Source of the DNA: an uncultured Methylophaga sp.
GTDB taxonomy: Bacteria > Pseudomonadota > Gammaproteobacteria > GCF-002020875
Direction: 5' to 3'
Assembly: GCA_937877715.1 (NCBI GenBank)
Contig: CALEHW010000014.1
Coordinates: forward strand, 1 to 64,000
Length of the DNA stretch: 64,000 nucleotides
Shown in pieces: positions 16,386-26,218 of this stretch. The translations under genes and the position numbers were made by a program. How positions within the stretch are numbered: position 1 is the stretch's first letter; each line of letters starts with the position of its first letter. The notes beneath the pieces are model-generated. The model was not told the DNA's origin and made no database searches. It saw only the letters and a list, made by a program, of their open reading frames with translations.

Positions 16386-17837
16386 CTATTTTTTCCAGAA
16401 TGCTGGTGAAAACAGCACCAGAATACTGAATATCTCCAGTCGTCCAACAAGCATGGCGAAGCTGAGGATCCCCTTGGCGACCCCATTGATACCACTATAG
16501 TTTGCACTCACATCACCCAGCCCAGGGCCAAGGTTGTTCATGCAGGCAGCCAGCGCAGAAAAGGCGGTAATCTGATCTAGACCGGTAGCCATTAGTAGCA
16601 GCAGCATTATGCTGAAGCTGGCAACATAGAGTGAAAAGAAGCCCCAGACCGCAGAGATTACCCGTTCTGGGAGTGGTTTGTCTCCGATCTTGACCGAGAT
16701 TTGGGCATTGGGGTGGATCAGCCGGGCAATCTCGCGCATCCCTTGGCGGAACAGCATCAGAAAACGGATCACCTTCATCCCGCCGCCGGTAGATCCTGCG
16801 CAGCCGCCGATAAAGCTGGTGAAGAGCAGCAGGAGAGGCAGAAAGCTGGGCCAGCTTGAATACTGGGTGGTGGTAAATCCTGTGGTGGTTCCAATCGATA
16901 CCGCCTGGAAGACTCCGTGCTGAATGGCCTCTCCAGCACTCTCAAAGATCCCCGAGAGGATCAGGAACAGGGTGGTGATCACTGCGACCGAGAGGAGCAC
17001 ACCAATATAGGTGCGAAATTCGGAATCCTGGAAATATGGCCGCAGACTGAAACGGCTGAGGGCAACAAAGTGGATGGAGAAGTTGATTCCGGAGAGCAAC
17101 ATGAAGACCACGGCAATCGATTCAATTAACCTGCTGTCAAACCAGCCGATACTTGCGTCGTGGGTGGAGAAGCCACCAATCGCAACGGTGGAGAAGCTGT
17201 GGGAGATGGCGTCAAAAGGGGTCATCCCTGCCGCCCAGTAAGCCATGCCACAGGCGATGGTCAGTCCCAGATAGATATACCAGAGTGCCTTCGCGGTCTC
17301 GGTGATGCGAGGGGTGAGTTTGTTATCCTTGATCGGTCCCGGGGTCTCGGCGCGGTAGAGTTGCATTCCGCCAATGCCCAGCATGGGGAGAATGGCAACT
17401 GCCAGTACAATAATTCCCATCCCGCCAAACCACTGGAGTTGCTGGCGGTAGTAGAGAATGGAGGCTGGTAGCTGATCAATTCCGGTGATGACTGTTGCCC
17501 CGGTGGTGGTAAGTCCGGAGAGTGACTCAAACAGCGCATCCATAATGCTCATATGGGGTGTGGTCCCCAGAGCAAAGGGGAGGGCGCCAGAGACCCCCAA
17601 CACGGCCCAGAATAGTACAACCACCAGGAATCCATCACGGATACGGAGCTCCCTCTTGATGCCGCGGACCGGGTTCCAGATCATGAAACCACTGATTACG
17701 GTAATTGAGAAGGCCAGCAGAAATGGGAAAAATGCCCCATCCTGGTAGATAATGGAGACCACCATGGGAGGCACCATGGTGGCGCTGAAGATCATCAGCA
17801 GAAGCCCGAGAATTCGTTGGATGACCTTAGGTTGCAT
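16386..17837 (-). CDS. trkH: Trk potassium uptake system membrane subunit TrkH
   Basis: A 483-residue integral membrane protein of the TrkH/KtrB superfamily, with four repeated membrane-pore-membrane units that form a K+ pathway. Selectivity-loop segments are visible as LSGLTTTGATVITGID, FSTVAIGGFSTHDASIG, GTTTGFTTTQYSSWP and NNLGPGLGDVSANYSG. SLFESLSG and FIGGCAGSTGGGMKV are also characteristic. It lies directly after trkA, its cytoplasmic gating partner, with a 24-base gap. The C-terminus ends with the conserved LVGRLEIFSILVLFSPAFW. Confidence 0.97.
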   Translation of the reverse strand: MQPKVIQRILGLLLMIFSATMVPPMVVSIIYQDGAFFPFLLAFSITVISGFMIWNPVRGIKRELRIRDGFLVVVLFWAVLGVSGALPFALGTTPHMSIMDALFESLSGLTTTGATVITGIDQLPASILYYRQQLQWFGGMGIIVLAVAILPMLGIGGMQLYRAETPGPIKDNKLTPRITETAKALWYIYLGLTIACGMAYWAAGMTPFDAISHSFSTVAIGGFSTHDASIGWFDSRLIESIAVVFMLLSGINFSIHFVALSRFSLRPYFQDSEFRTYIGVLLSVAVITTLFLILSGIFESAGEAIQHGVFQAVSIGTTTGFTTTQYSSWPSFLPLLLLFTSFIGGCAGSTGGGMKVIRFLMLFRQGMREIARLIHPNAQISVKIGDKPLPERVISAVWGFFSLYVASFSIMLLLLMATGLDQITAFSALAACMNNLGPGLGDVSANYSGINGVAKGILSFAMLVGRLEIFSILVLFSPAFWKK

Positions 17838-17861
17838 GGTGTTGGCTATCCTCTGCGGTGG

Positions 17862-19229
17862 CTAGAAAATAGAGAGACGTGAGGACTGGAACAGCTTCTC
17901 GACATCATGGATTCTACTCTTGTCGATCAGAAAGAGGATGACGTGGTCCTCCGGCTGGATGACGGTATCATGATGTGCGATCAACACCTCCTCACCCCTG
18001 ACGATGGCACCGATGGAGGCTCCACGTGGGAGCTTGATCTTTTCAATGGGTCGTCCTACAACCTTGGAGTGATCATGAGCAATGGCCTCGATCGCCTCGG
18101 CAGCGCCGCGGCGCAGGGAGTGGGCGACAACAACATTTCCCTGCCTTACTCGTGCCAGCAGGGAGCTGATAGTGACCTGTTGTGGTGAGATGGCGATGTC
18201 GATGATGTCGCTCTCCACCAGGTTCGCGTAGGCGGGACGGTTGATCAGGGTCATCACTTTATGGGCGCCGAGACGTTTTGCCAACATGGAGGAGAGAATA
18301 TTGGCCTCATCGTCACTGGTTACGGCAATGAAGACGTCAACATCCTCAATACTCTCCTCCAGCAATAGCTCCTTGTCTGCTGCATCTCCAAGCAGAACAA
18401 TGGTGCTGTTAAGCTCTTCGGAGAGCAGTTTGGCTCGCTTGCTATTGTGTTCGATGACCTTGATATCATGCTCATTCTCGATCGCATGGGCCAGCCCTGT
18501 TCCAATATTACCCCCACCAGCAATCATGATTCTGCGATATGGACGGCCCAGTCTGCGTAGCTCACTCATCACTGGGATGATATGTTCACGTGCAGCGATA
18601 AAGTGGACCTCATCATCAACCTCGATAATGGTCTTCTTCTTGGGAAGGATAGGACGACCCTTGCGAAAAATTGCAACAAAACGCATGTCTATGTCAGGCA
18701 TGTGTTCACGCACCGTCTCCAATTCGTGGCCAACTAGAGGTCCGCCATAGTAGGCACGCACGGTGACTAGCTGGACCTTGCCATCAGCAAAATCCAGTAC
18801 CTGCAGTGATCCGGGAAGATCGATTAGCCTGTGAATGTAGTCTGTTACCACCTCTTCAGGACTAATGAGCATATCAACCGGAGCACCATCGTGCTGAAAC
18901 AGCTCTGGGCGCTCTAGGTACTCTGGGGCCTGTACCCGGGCAATTTTGTTGGGGGTGTTGAAGAGGGTAGCGGCAACCTGGCAGGCGACAATATTCACCT
19001 CGTCACAGTCGGTTACAGCAAGCATCATCTCGGCGTTTTCGGCCCCGGCCTGAGTCAGAATCTTGGGGTGTGAGGCGTGCCCGGCAACTGTACGGATGTC
19101 GAGGCGATCTTGCAGGGCATGCAGACACTCAACATCGGAATCAACAATTGTGACATCGTTTGATTCACCAGCAAGATTTTCGGCAACTGATGCCCCGACC
19201 TGACCTGCACCTAGGATAATTATATTCAT
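17862..19229 (-). CDS. trkA: Trk system NAD-binding regulatory subunit TrkA
   Basis: A 455-residue cytoplasmic peripheral protein made of two RCK units, each a Rossmann NAD-binding domain plus a TrkA-C domain. The first nucleotide motif is IILGAGQVGASVAENL at residues 3-18 and the second is IMIAGGGNIGTGLAHAIE near residue 234. The TrkA-C halves end with VHFIAA and VILFLI strands. It gates TrkH in response to NAD(H) or ATP. It follows ntrX by 11 bases, so the nitrogen-type two-component pair and the potassium system may be co-transcribed. Confidence 0.97.
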   Translation of the reverse strand: MNIIILGAGQVGASVAENLAGESNDVTIVDSDVECLHALQDRLDIRTVAGHASHPKILTQAGAENAEMMLAVTDCDEVNIVACQVAATLFNTPNKIARVQAPEYLERPELFQHDGAPVDMLISPEEVVTDYIHRLIDLPGSLQVLDFADGKVQLVTVRAYYGGPLVGHELETVREHMPDIDMRFVAIFRKGRPILPKKKTIIEVDDEVHFIAAREHIIPVMSELRRLGRPYRRIMIAGGGNIGTGLAHAIENEHDIKVIEHNSKRAKLLSEELNSTIVLLGDAADKELLLEESIEDVDVFIAVTSDDEANILSSMLAKRLGAHKVMTLINRPAYANLVESDIIDIAISPQQVTISSLLARVRQGNVVVAHSLRRGAAEAIEAIAHDHSKVVGRPIEKIKLPRGASIGAIVRGEEVLIAHHDTVIQPEDHVILFLIDKSRIHDVEKLFQSSRLSIF

Positions 19230-19239
19230 AGTGTGTTAT

Positions 19240-20616
19240 TCACGGTAATTTCTTGGGGTCAATCCCCAGAGACTTCATCTTGCGATAGAGGTTGGTGCGC
19301 TCCACACCAGCACGTTCCGCCGTCTGGGTGACATTTCCACTGGTCTCAACCAGGTGGTGGAGAAGATAGTCATGTTCAAAACGTTCACGAGCCGCCTTCA
19401 GCGGCAGACTGAACTCGCTTCTATCTGGAAGCGCTGCTGTAGTATGGTTATTGTTGACCGTTATAGAGAGCATGGGTGCAACTTCCTCCGAACCTATCTC
19501 GCCCTCATTTCCCATGATAAGTAGTCGCTGTATCAGAGTCTTCAACTCGAGCACATTTCCGGGCCAGCGGTATTGGCGCAGCAGGTTGAGTGCAGCCATC
19601 GAGAAGCTGCGATAGGGAAGCCCCTGTTGGCGGTTGAAATAGTCTACATAGTAGTTGATAAGGTCCAGAATATCCTCCGGGCGCTCCCGCAGAGGTGGAA
19701 TCTGGAGCGGCACCCCGTTGAGATGGAAATAGAGGTCTTCCCGAAAGAGGCCACTGGCAACCTCATCAGCAAGATTTTTCTGGGTGGAGGCGATAATTCG
19801 GAAGTTGGGGCGGATGGGGTCTGTGCCGCCCACACGCAGGAAACTGCCCGCCTCCAGCGCTCCCATAAGGCGAGTCTGGATGCTCGGAGCCATATCCCCA
19901 ATCTCCTCCATAAAGAGGGTGCCGTTGTTGGCCTGCTCCAGTCGCCCATAGTGAATCTGCCTACCAGACTCGCTACCGAAAAGCTCGATATCGGTATTCT
20001 CTGCGGCAACTGCCCCCATGGGGACCACAATGAATGGCCCCCCTCTGTTGGGCCCATATTGATGGATAAAACGGGCAAATAGCTTTTTCCCCGATCCTGA
20101 CTCACCATTGATCAGCACTGGCATTCTGTGCTGGGCGATACGCTCTGCACTACTTCTGACCTGTTGCAGCAATTCACTCTTGCCAGTCGGTTCAGAGATC
20201 GAGGAGGGGGATCTCTTCTGCAGTGAGATATTTTCCTGCCTCAGTCGCGATGCCTTGAGCGCATTGTTTATGGTCAACAGCAGTTTCGCCAGCGACAGGG
20301 GCTTCTCCAGGAAGTCGTAGGCCCCAAGACGGGTAGCCTCAACTGCTGTCTCTACCGTGCCATGCCCAGACATCATGATTATGGGCAGGGTCTCGGCATC
20401 CTCGTCAGAGGCCCACTCCTTGAGCAGGGTGATGCCATCAATATCAGGCATCCAGATATCGAGAAGAATCAGGTCGGGGCGCCGATTTTGGTGTGCGGTC
20501 CGCGCAGAGGTGCCATCTTCCGCGGTATCGATCTCAAATCCCTCATCCTCCAAGATATCCTGAACAGTATTCCGTATCTCTGGTTCGTCATCCACGATGA
20601 GAATATATGGCTTCAT
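19240..20616 (-). CDS. ntrX: NtrX-like response regulator with degenerate sigma-54 activator domain
   Basis: A 458-residue regulator with a receiver domain (phospho-acceptor Asp53 in LLDIWMPDIDG, Lys in FLEKPLS), an AAA+ domain (about residues 140-370) and a Fis-type helix-turn-helix at the end (VTQTAERAGVERTNLYRKMK). The Walker A is GESGSGKKLFAR. The sigma-54 contact loop GAFTGA is absent: ELFGSESGRQIHYGRLEQAN occurs where ELFGHEKGAFTGA is expected. Walker B reads LFMEEIGD rather than LFLDEIGD, and the arginine-finger region reads FREDLYFHLNG instead of FREDLYYRLNV. It may therefore not activate sigma-54 promoters. It overlaps ntrY by four bases. Confidence 0.93.
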   Translation of the reverse strand: MKPYILIVDDEPEIRNTVQDILEDEGFEIDTAEDGTSARTAHQNRRPDLILLDIWMPDIDGITLLKEWASDEDAETLPIIMMSGHGTVETAVEATRLGAYDFLEKPLSLAKLLLTINNALKASRLRQENISLQKRSPSSISEPTGKSELLQQVRSSAERIAQHRMPVLINGESGSGKKLFARFIHQYGPNRGGPFIVVPMGAVAAENTDIELFGSESGRQIHYGRLEQANNGTLFMEEIGDMAPSIQTRLMGALEAGSFLRVGGTDPIRPNFRIIASTQKNLADEVASGLFREDLYFHLNGVPLQIPPLRERPEDILDLINYYVDYFNRQQGLPYRSFSMAALNLLRQYRWPGNVLELKTLIQRLLIMGNEGEIGSEEVAPMLSITVNNNHTTAALPDRSEFSLPLKAARERFEHDYLLHHLVETSGNVTQTAERAGVERTNLYRKMKSLGIDPKKLP

Positions 20617-22781
20617 CCCTGCGCCTCATGTTGGTTTGGCAGGGTCAACTCAAAACAGCTCCCCTGGCCGGAACTGGTGAGACTGATCTCTCCGTTGTGT
20701 TCATCAATCATCCGTTTCACAATGGCCAATCCTAATCCGGTCCCCTTCGGTTTTGTGGTGGCATAGGGTTCAAAAATCTGTGCTTTCAATTCACTGTCAA
20801 TCCCCAGACCATTATCGCAGATTTTGATTTGCAGAGTATTTTCAACAGCTTTTGCGGTAATTGTGACATCAGCAACGTCGCTCTCGCCACAGGATTCCAG
20901 CCCATTCTTGATCAGGTTGTTGAGGATCTGACGCAGACGGTCCACATCACCCTCAAGATTGGGGAGCGGCCCCTCGATCTGGAGCTTAATATGATCTGGA
21001 TGTTGTGCTTGGTAGAGCTCGGCAACCTCCTCAAGTATGGTGGCAGGGGTAAATGTGGTGATCTGCAGTTTGGGGGCTCGTGCATAGTCGGAGAAGGCCT
21101 GTACCATCCTTTTCATGGTGTCGACTTGTTGTACAATTGTATTGGTGGCGCGGTCCAGCACGGCTCCCTCATCTTCACTCATTTTTGGCAGATAGCGGTG
21201 GCGCAAGCGGTCGGCAGAGAGTTGGATCGGGGTTAGTGGATTCTTGATCTCGTGGGCAAGTCTTCTTGCAACCTCACTCCAGGCGGCATTTTTTTGTGCA
21301 GATATCAATTCAGTCACATCATCAAACACCACCACAAACCCCTTAAGCTGCCCCTTTTCAATCAGACAGCTACCACGACAGAAGAGGTGTCTTATTCCAT
21401 GGGATGTGGTGATGGTAAGTGATTCGCTCCACTCCCTCTTGCTAGATTGGATATGGCTCTGTAGGCTGTTTGCCAGTGGCATTATATGGGGATGGTGTTG
21501 GGCGATAACCCCAAGCGGGATCCCTGGTGTCGGGGTGATCTTGCTATCGAGAATAGTGCAGGCTGCCGTATTTATACGCTCCAGTCGACGCTGTGAGTCG
21601 AGCACAATTACTCCTGAGGAGAGGTGGGAGAGGATCCCCTCGAGGCGTGTATTCTGATGCTCAATCAGCTGCTGGCTCTGTTGCAGGTTTTTGTGGGTGT
21701 GGTCGAGGTTCAATATCATGTCGTTGAATGATTGCACCAGAAACCCAAGATCATCATTTGAGATATGGGGGATTGGCTGGTTGTAGATTCCCGCTGCAAC
21801 AGATCTTGTCCCTTTTGCTAGCTCATGGATTGGGTCGGTGAGCCTACGGGTGGAGTAGAAGGCAAACCAGAGTGCACTAAGCAAAGATAACAGCAGTAGC
21901 AGGACAAAGGCGATGTTGTGTACGGTACCGCGCTGGCTCTCCAGATAGAGCCGTTTCTTGTTGCGCATGACGGCATCACTGATCTTCTCCTTCCCCGTCT
22001 GCAGCTGTTTGGGGATGGTGTAGTAGGTTGAGAGGATGCGGCGCTCTCCCCTCTCGGAGTAGTAGTTATGGATCGGGATTGCGATATGGAGGATCTGGTC
22101 CAGATCCTCGTGCCCCTCAACCTTGTGGTACTCCAGCCCCTGTTGGATCTGGTTAACAACCAGCGTGCCCAGTGGTTTCGGGATTAGCCCCGGTTCGGAG
22201 AGCATGCTGCTGATGCCGATCTGGCTTCCTGAAAAGTCATAGAGCGCAAACTCTACAGCACCATTCTCCTCCCTTGCCTCCTCAAGCAGTAGGTCGACCA
22301 TGTTGTGTGGTGCGCTGGATAGGGTGCTTTCTAGTTTGTAAAGATTGTCAATAATCCGCTTTTTTTTCTCATTAAGCGCAGTCTTATAGAGTGCTCTTGA
22401 CCCCTCCAGGGCATATGCTATCTCCTCCTCACCGCGATCCTGTTGCTGCAGAATCTGGGTGGTAAACAGCGAGATTACAAGGATGGGAATAAGTGCCAGG
22501 GAGACAAAGATACCGACAAAGCGAAAGTGAAGCTGTGCCCCGGACTCACCGGCAAGAAACTTCCTTACCAGTCGGTATAGGTTTAGAGAGATGGTGGAGA
22601 AAAGTATTAGCAGGCCAACGGTACTGGTAAAGACAATATATGGAAACAGGGCGCCAATGGTATCTGGGTCATGAATCGATACGGCCAGCAGGATGAAGGC
22701 GATAGCAGTTGACAGGGTACCCACAATGGCGGTGGCAATTGCAACCGTTCGCCGCATCAGTCCTGATGGCCGCTGCCTCAT
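20613..22781 (-). CDS. ntrY: NtrY-like membrane sensor histidine kinase
   Basis: About 722 residues from the ATG at 22781, which overlaps the upstream DUF4390 stop as ATGA; a GTG at 22805 would add eight residues. Three N-terminal membrane helices precede a sensor region (about residues 110-275) and another helix (FVLLLLLSLLSALWFAFYS). A HAMP domain, a PAS domain and the kinase core follow. The phospho-acceptor is in HEIKNPLTPIQLSADR, with N box LNNLIKNGLESC and G boxes CDNGLGID and GTGLGLAIVKR. It should phosphorylate the adjacent NtrX. The signal is unknown here; NtrYX in other proteobacteria relates to nitrogen, redox or envelope state. Confidence 0.94.
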   Translation of the reverse strand: MRQRPSGLMRRTVAIATAIVGTLSTAIAFILLAVSIHDPDTIGALFPYIVFTSTVGLLILFSTISLNLYRLVRKFLAGESGAQLHFRFVGIFVSLALIPILVISLFTTQILQQQDRGEEEIAYALEGSRALYKTALNEKKKRIIDNLYKLESTLSSAPHNMVDLLLEEAREENGAVEFALYDFSGSQIGISSMLSEPGLIPKPLGTLVVNQIQQGLEYHKVEGHEDLDQILHIAIPIHNYYSERGERRILSTYYTIPKQLQTGKEKISDAVMRNKKRLYLESQRGTVHNIAFVLLLLLSLLSALWFAFYSTRRLTDPIHELAKGTRSVAAGIYNQPIPHISNDDLGFLVQSFNDMILNLDHTHKNLQQSQQLIEHQNTRLEGILSHLSSGVIVLDSQRRLERINTAACTILDSKITPTPGIPLGVIAQHHPHIMPLANSLQSHIQSSKREWSESLTITTSHGIRHLFCRGSCLIEKGQLKGFVVVFDDVTELISAQKNAAWSEVARRLAHEIKNPLTPIQLSADRLRHRYLPKMSEDEGAVLDRATNTIVQQVDTMKRMVQAFSDYARAPKLQITTFTPATILEEVAELYQAQHPDHIKLQIEGPLPNLEGDVDRLRQILNNLIKNGLESCGESDVADVTITAKAVENTLQIKICDNGLGIDSELKAQIFEPYATTKPKGTGLGLAIVKRMIDEHNGEISLTSSGQGSCFELTLPNQHEAQG

Positions 22782-23353
22782 TGTTCGATCTTTATGGTGT
22801 GCCACCCACTGTCAAGCTTCCATTCTGGCCAGAGATAGGGGGTGTAGACGTAGGGACGGATGAGTCCCGGCAGCGCCTTGGAGTCGATAGAGGAGCGCAT
22901 TTTCACCAGGTAGCTCTTGTCATCGGAGAGCAGTGATTTATCAATAATCATGGCATCATGCCGCACCATCATCTTGTTGAGCGCCTCCTCTATAGTGCCA
23001 TAGGCGCCATGGCTATTGTTGTCGAGGCTGATGAGGTAGTAGCGGTTGGTAAATTCACGATAACTGAGGACAAAACTGTGCTCTCTCTGCTGGATAACCG
23101 GGTTTGTAGCCCAGAAAGGTGCGACCTCCTCCACTATATATTCGGCAACGAAGATGAGTGGGATGCCGTTCTTTAATGCATCGACAACACTCTTGCCCAT
23201 GGTGTAGGAGAATTCTGCATTGACCATGTAGTGGTCGGTAGTTTCACGAATCTCCGGATGGGTCACAACGATCTCCGCATACGTGTCAGGGCTGGTGGTC
23301 CAGAGCAGAGTTATGGTCAGCAGCAGAGAGAGCAGAGATAGTTCAGAGCGCAC
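22778..23353 (-). CDS. DUF4390-domain secreted protein
   Basis: A 191-residue protein with an N-terminal signal peptide (about 26 residues, LLSLLLTITLLWTTSPDTYA). The mature region has YMVNAEFSYTMGKSVVDALKNG and PLIFVAEYIVE, the pattern I associate with DUF4390, whose genes commonly sit between rsmB and ntrY in gamma- and betaproteobacteria. Its function is unknown; linkage suggests a periplasmic partner of NtrY. The start is GTG at 23353 with a strong AAGGAGGG five bases before it. It overlaps ntrY by four bases. Confidence 0.85.
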   Translation of the reverse strand: MRSELSLLSLLLTITLLWTTSPDTYAEIVVTHPEIRETTDHYMVNAEFSYTMGKSVVDALKNGIPLIFVAEYIVEEVAPFWATNPVIQQREHSFVLSYREFTNRYYLISLDNNSHGAYGTIEEALNKMMVRHDAMIIDKSLLSDDKSYLVKMRSSIDSKALPGLIRPYVYTPYLWPEWKLDSGWHTIKIEQ

Positions 23354-23355
23354 GT

Positions 23356-24684
23356 TTACCCTCCTTCTTCGGAGGCTGAGCTCTGTTTAAGCAGATGGGC
23401 ATAATAGAAGCCATCCATGCCGTGGTCACCGGGCAGAAGCTGCCTCCCTGCACCAGTTGCACGTCCCCACTCCATTTTAATCGGGATGATAGTGGCATTT
23501 GCATGGCGTGCCAGAAAAGATTGAATCTGCTCCTCATTCTCTTCGGGAAAAACTGAACAGGTGGCATAGAGTAGAGACCCCCCTTGTCGCAACATGCCCC
23601 AACAGGATTCAAGAATAGCACACTGTACCTTGACGAGCCCCCGGATATCCTCTTTTCGGCGCAACAACTTAATGTCCGGATTACGTCTAATAACTCCGGT
23701 GGCACTACATGGAGCATCTACCAGAATACGATCAAAATGGTTGCCATCCCACCACTGCTGCCCAGAGAGATCACCTTTGATGGCTGTTACGGTGAGCCCA
23801 AGACGCCCCATATTCTCCTCAAGCCGCTCCAGCCTGTCTCCCTTGTTGTCTACGGCAACCACCTCCCCGATACCTGGGGTCTCCTCCAAAATGTGTGCGG
23901 TCTTCCCCCCGGGAGCGGCACAGGCGTCTAGAACCCTCTCGTTGGGCTGCGCGCCCAGCAGGATTGCAGCCTGTTGTGGTGCGCAATCCTGTACGGAGCT
24001 CTCACCGGCCTCAAAATCGGGGAGCCGAGAGACAGGAACCCCCTTCGCCAGATTGATGGCAACGGCGCTATTCGGGTCGGCAGTTGCCTCAATACCGGCA
24101 CCATCCAGTTTTTGCAGATAATCATCACGCGACACTCTCTGCTGGTTTATTCGCAACGTCATCGGGGGGCGCTGGTTGTTGTTAAGCAGGATCTGCTCCC
24201 ACTCATCAGGCCACCCCTTGCGTATCTGTTCAATGATCCAGGAGGGGTGGTTATATTTGACTACAGGGGTATCACTACCGGCCTGCATGAGCTCCTCTTG
24301 CTCCCGCTGGAAGCGACGCAGTACTGCGTTGACTACTCCACGGGCCCACTCTTTTCTCATTATACGGGCCGCATTGACACTCTCCGAGATGACGGCATGG
24401 TGGGGAGTTCTCATAAAATGGAGCTGGTATATCCCCCCCAGTACCAGGGCGTGAAGATCACCATCCTTGCTCTTGAAGGGACGCTTCAACAGCTTTTTGG
24501 ATATCGCCTGCAGCTGAAAAAAGTGGCGTAACACCCCGTAACTGATCTCCTGGGCCAGGGCACGGTCCGCGGGCTCAAGGGTATTAGTTGCCTGTGGAAG
24601 TGTGGTCGAAAGCGAGCGTTTCTGAGTCACCACCCCTGCGACCGCCTTTGCGGCGGCAGCTCGTGCACTCCACTGTCTGCTCAT
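23356..24684 (-). CDS. rsmB: 16S rRNA (cytosine-967 C5)-methyltransferase
   Basis: A 442-residue enzyme with an N-terminal NusB-like RNA-binding domain (about 1-140) and a C-terminal Rossmann methyltransferase. The S-adenosylmethionine site is [17 protein letters not shown] near residue 255. The two catalytic cysteines are in [17 protein letters not shown] and [17 protein letters not shown]. It overlaps fmt upstream by four bases (ATGA). Order and orientation (def-fmt-rsmB-trk) match the E. coli chromosome apart from the inserted ntrYX genes. Confidence 0.97.
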   Translation of the reverse strand: MSRQWSARAAAAKAVAGVVTQKRSLSTTLPQATNTLEPADRALAQEISYGVLRHFFQLQAISKKLLKRPFKSKDGDLHALVLGGIYQLHFMRTPHHAVISESVNAARIMRKEWARGVVNAVLRRFQREQEELMQAGSDTPVVKYNHPSWIIEQIRKGWPDEWEQILLNNNQRPPMTLRINQQRVSRDDYLQKLDGAGIEATADPNSAVAINLAKGVPVSRLPDFEAGESSVQDCAPQQAAILLGAQPNERVLDACAAPGGKTAHILEETPGIGEVVAVDNKGDRLERLEENMGRLGLTVTAIKGDLSGQQWWDGNHFDRILVDAPCSATGVIRRNPDIKLLRRKEDIRGLVKVQCAILESCWGMLRQGGSLLYATCSVFPEENEEQIQSFLARHANATIIPIKMEWGRATGAGRQLLPGDHGMDGFYYAHLLKQSSASEEGG

Positions 24685-25631
24685 GATGAACTGAAGCGGA
24701 GCCCGCTCTCTCTCAACTGGGGGCGGGCATTGAGAAAGTCGGCGGTGGACATGGGTCGTTTGCCTGGCAGTTGCAGCTCCAGAATACGCAGTATCCCGTC
24801 TGCGGTGTTTATATCAATCCCCTCTGATGATACCTGAATACTCTCTCCTGGCAGCGCCTCGGGACTATGGTCGGCCCCCTCCAGCGTAGTGGCGCGCCAG
24901 ATCCTGACGGTCTTGCCGCTCCATTGGGTCTGTGCCACTGGCCATGGATTGAAGGCATTGATCTGCTGTACGATCTGCTGTGCCCCCATATTCCACTTAA
25001 TAGCCGCCTCGCTCTTGTTTAGTTTCTCGGCGTAGGTTGCATTGGCCTCCTGCTGTAGCTCCGTGGTCAGCTGGTTCTGCTCAATTCCATCAATGGTCTC
25101 CAGTAGCGCCTCGGCACCGAGTACTGCCAGGCGATCATGGAGTGTCTGGGCTGTATCTGTCGGCTCGATTGGGGTGTGGCGTTTTAATAGCATCGCCCCT
25201 GTATCCAGCCCCTCATCCATCTGCATGATGGTGACACCGGATTTACTGTCTCCAGCTAGAATGGCGCGCTGGATGGGGGCGGCACCACGCCAGCGCGGAA
25301 GCAGAGAGGCGTGGATATTGAGACAGCCAAAACGGGGAGCCTGCAGAATCTCGCGAGGCAGAATCAGGCCGTAGGCGACCACTACCATCAACTCAGGCCG
25401 CAGTGACTGTAGCTGCTCCTGCTCCCCGAGGTCACGCAGGGTAACGGGTTGGAATACCGGGATGCCGGCCTCGAGAGCATGCTCTTTTACCGGGCTTGCC
25501 TTCAGCTTTCTGCCACGCCCAGCGGGGCGGTCTGGTTGGGTATATACGGCCACGACCTCATGGTTGGATGCCAGCAGCGCATCGAGAGCAGCGACCGAAA
25601 ACTCAGGTGTCCCCGCAAAGATTATGCGCAT
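24681..25631 (-). CDS. fmt: Methionyl-tRNA formyltransferase
   Basis: A 316-residue enzyme that formylates initiator methionyl-tRNA with 10-formyl-tetrahydrofolate. The N-terminus [19 protein letters not shown] is typical. The catalytic block is [20 protein letters not shown] (Asn, His) near residue 107, with the Asp in [13 protein letters not shown]. The OB-like C-terminal domain starts near residue 205. The start overlaps the def stop by one base (TAATG). Confidence 0.98.
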   Translation of the reverse strand: MRIIFAGTPEFSVAALDALLASNHEVVAVYTQPDRPAGRGRKLKASPVKEHALEAGIPVFQPVTLRDLGEQEQLQSLRPELMVVVAYGLILPREILQAPRFGCLNIHASLLPRWRGAAPIQRAILAGDSKSGVTIMQMDEGLDTGAMLLKRHTPIEPTDTAQTLHDRLAVLGAEALLETIDGIEQNQLTTELQQEANATYAEKLNKSEAAIKWNMGAQQIVQQINAFNPWPVAQTQWSGKTVRIWRATTLEGADHSPEALPGESIQVSSEGIDINTADGILRILELQLPGKRPMSTADFLNARPQLRESGLRFSSS

Positions 25632-26134
25632 TACATGGTCTCCCGGCGCTGTTTTTCCATCTTTTTGCGAATACGCTGCTGCTTCAATCTGGAGAGGTGA
25701 TCGACAAACAGCTTGCCATCCAGGTGTTCAAGCTCATGCTGGATGCAGACAGCGAGCACCCCGTCAGTCTTGAGCTCAAAGTGGTCACCGTCGCGGTTTA
25801 GCGCCTCCACAGTCACCTCCTCGGCGCGGGTCACATTCTCATAAATGCCGGGGACGGAGAGACACCCCTCCTCATGTGCCGCCTCACCGCTGGAGTCGGT
25901 GATTTTGGGGTTGATCAGACAGAGTGGCTGCCCCCTGTCCTCGGAGATATCAATCACCACAACACTGCGGGAGTCGTTGACCTGGGTAGAGGCGAGCCCA
26001 ATTCCTGGTGCTGCATACATGGTCTCAAACATATCATCCACTAGCTGCCGGACTGCATCGGTAACTGATTCTACAGTCACACTCTTTTTGCGCAGACGGG
26101 GGTCTGGATGTTTTAGGATTTCCAACAGGGACAT
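25631..26134 (-). CDS. def: Peptide deformylase
   Basis: A 167-residue ferrous metalloenzyme that removes the N-formyl group from new proteins, the partner activity of fmt. The three signatures are [10 protein letters not shown] near residue 43, EEGCLSVPG (metal cysteine) near residue 88 and QHELEHLDG (metal histidines and catalytic Glu) near residue 131. The usual Asp in HEIDH is Glu here, a conservative change. It is divergent from dprA across an 84-base gap. Confidence 0.98.
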   Translation of the reverse strand: MSLLEILKHPDPRLRKKSVTVESVTDAVRQLVDDMFETMYAAPGIGLASTQVNDSRSVVVIDISEDRGQPLCLINPKITDSSGEAAHEEGCLSVPGIYENVTRAEEVTVEALNRDGDHFELKTDGVLAVCIQHELEHLDGKLFVDHLSRLKQQRIRKKMEKQRRETM

Positions 26135-26218
26135 GGTTTTTCAGTCATAATGTTAAGGCAGTATGGTGCATATTATACGCACGATAAGTTATTCAGGGCC
26201 TAATCATGGGGAGATATT

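Noticed and set aside
26166..26182. GTGC-n9-GCAC dyad with TATTAT/TATAAT between def and dprA
   Set aside because: No -35 at suitable distance on either strand and the dyad is only four bases per arm; too weak to call an operator.
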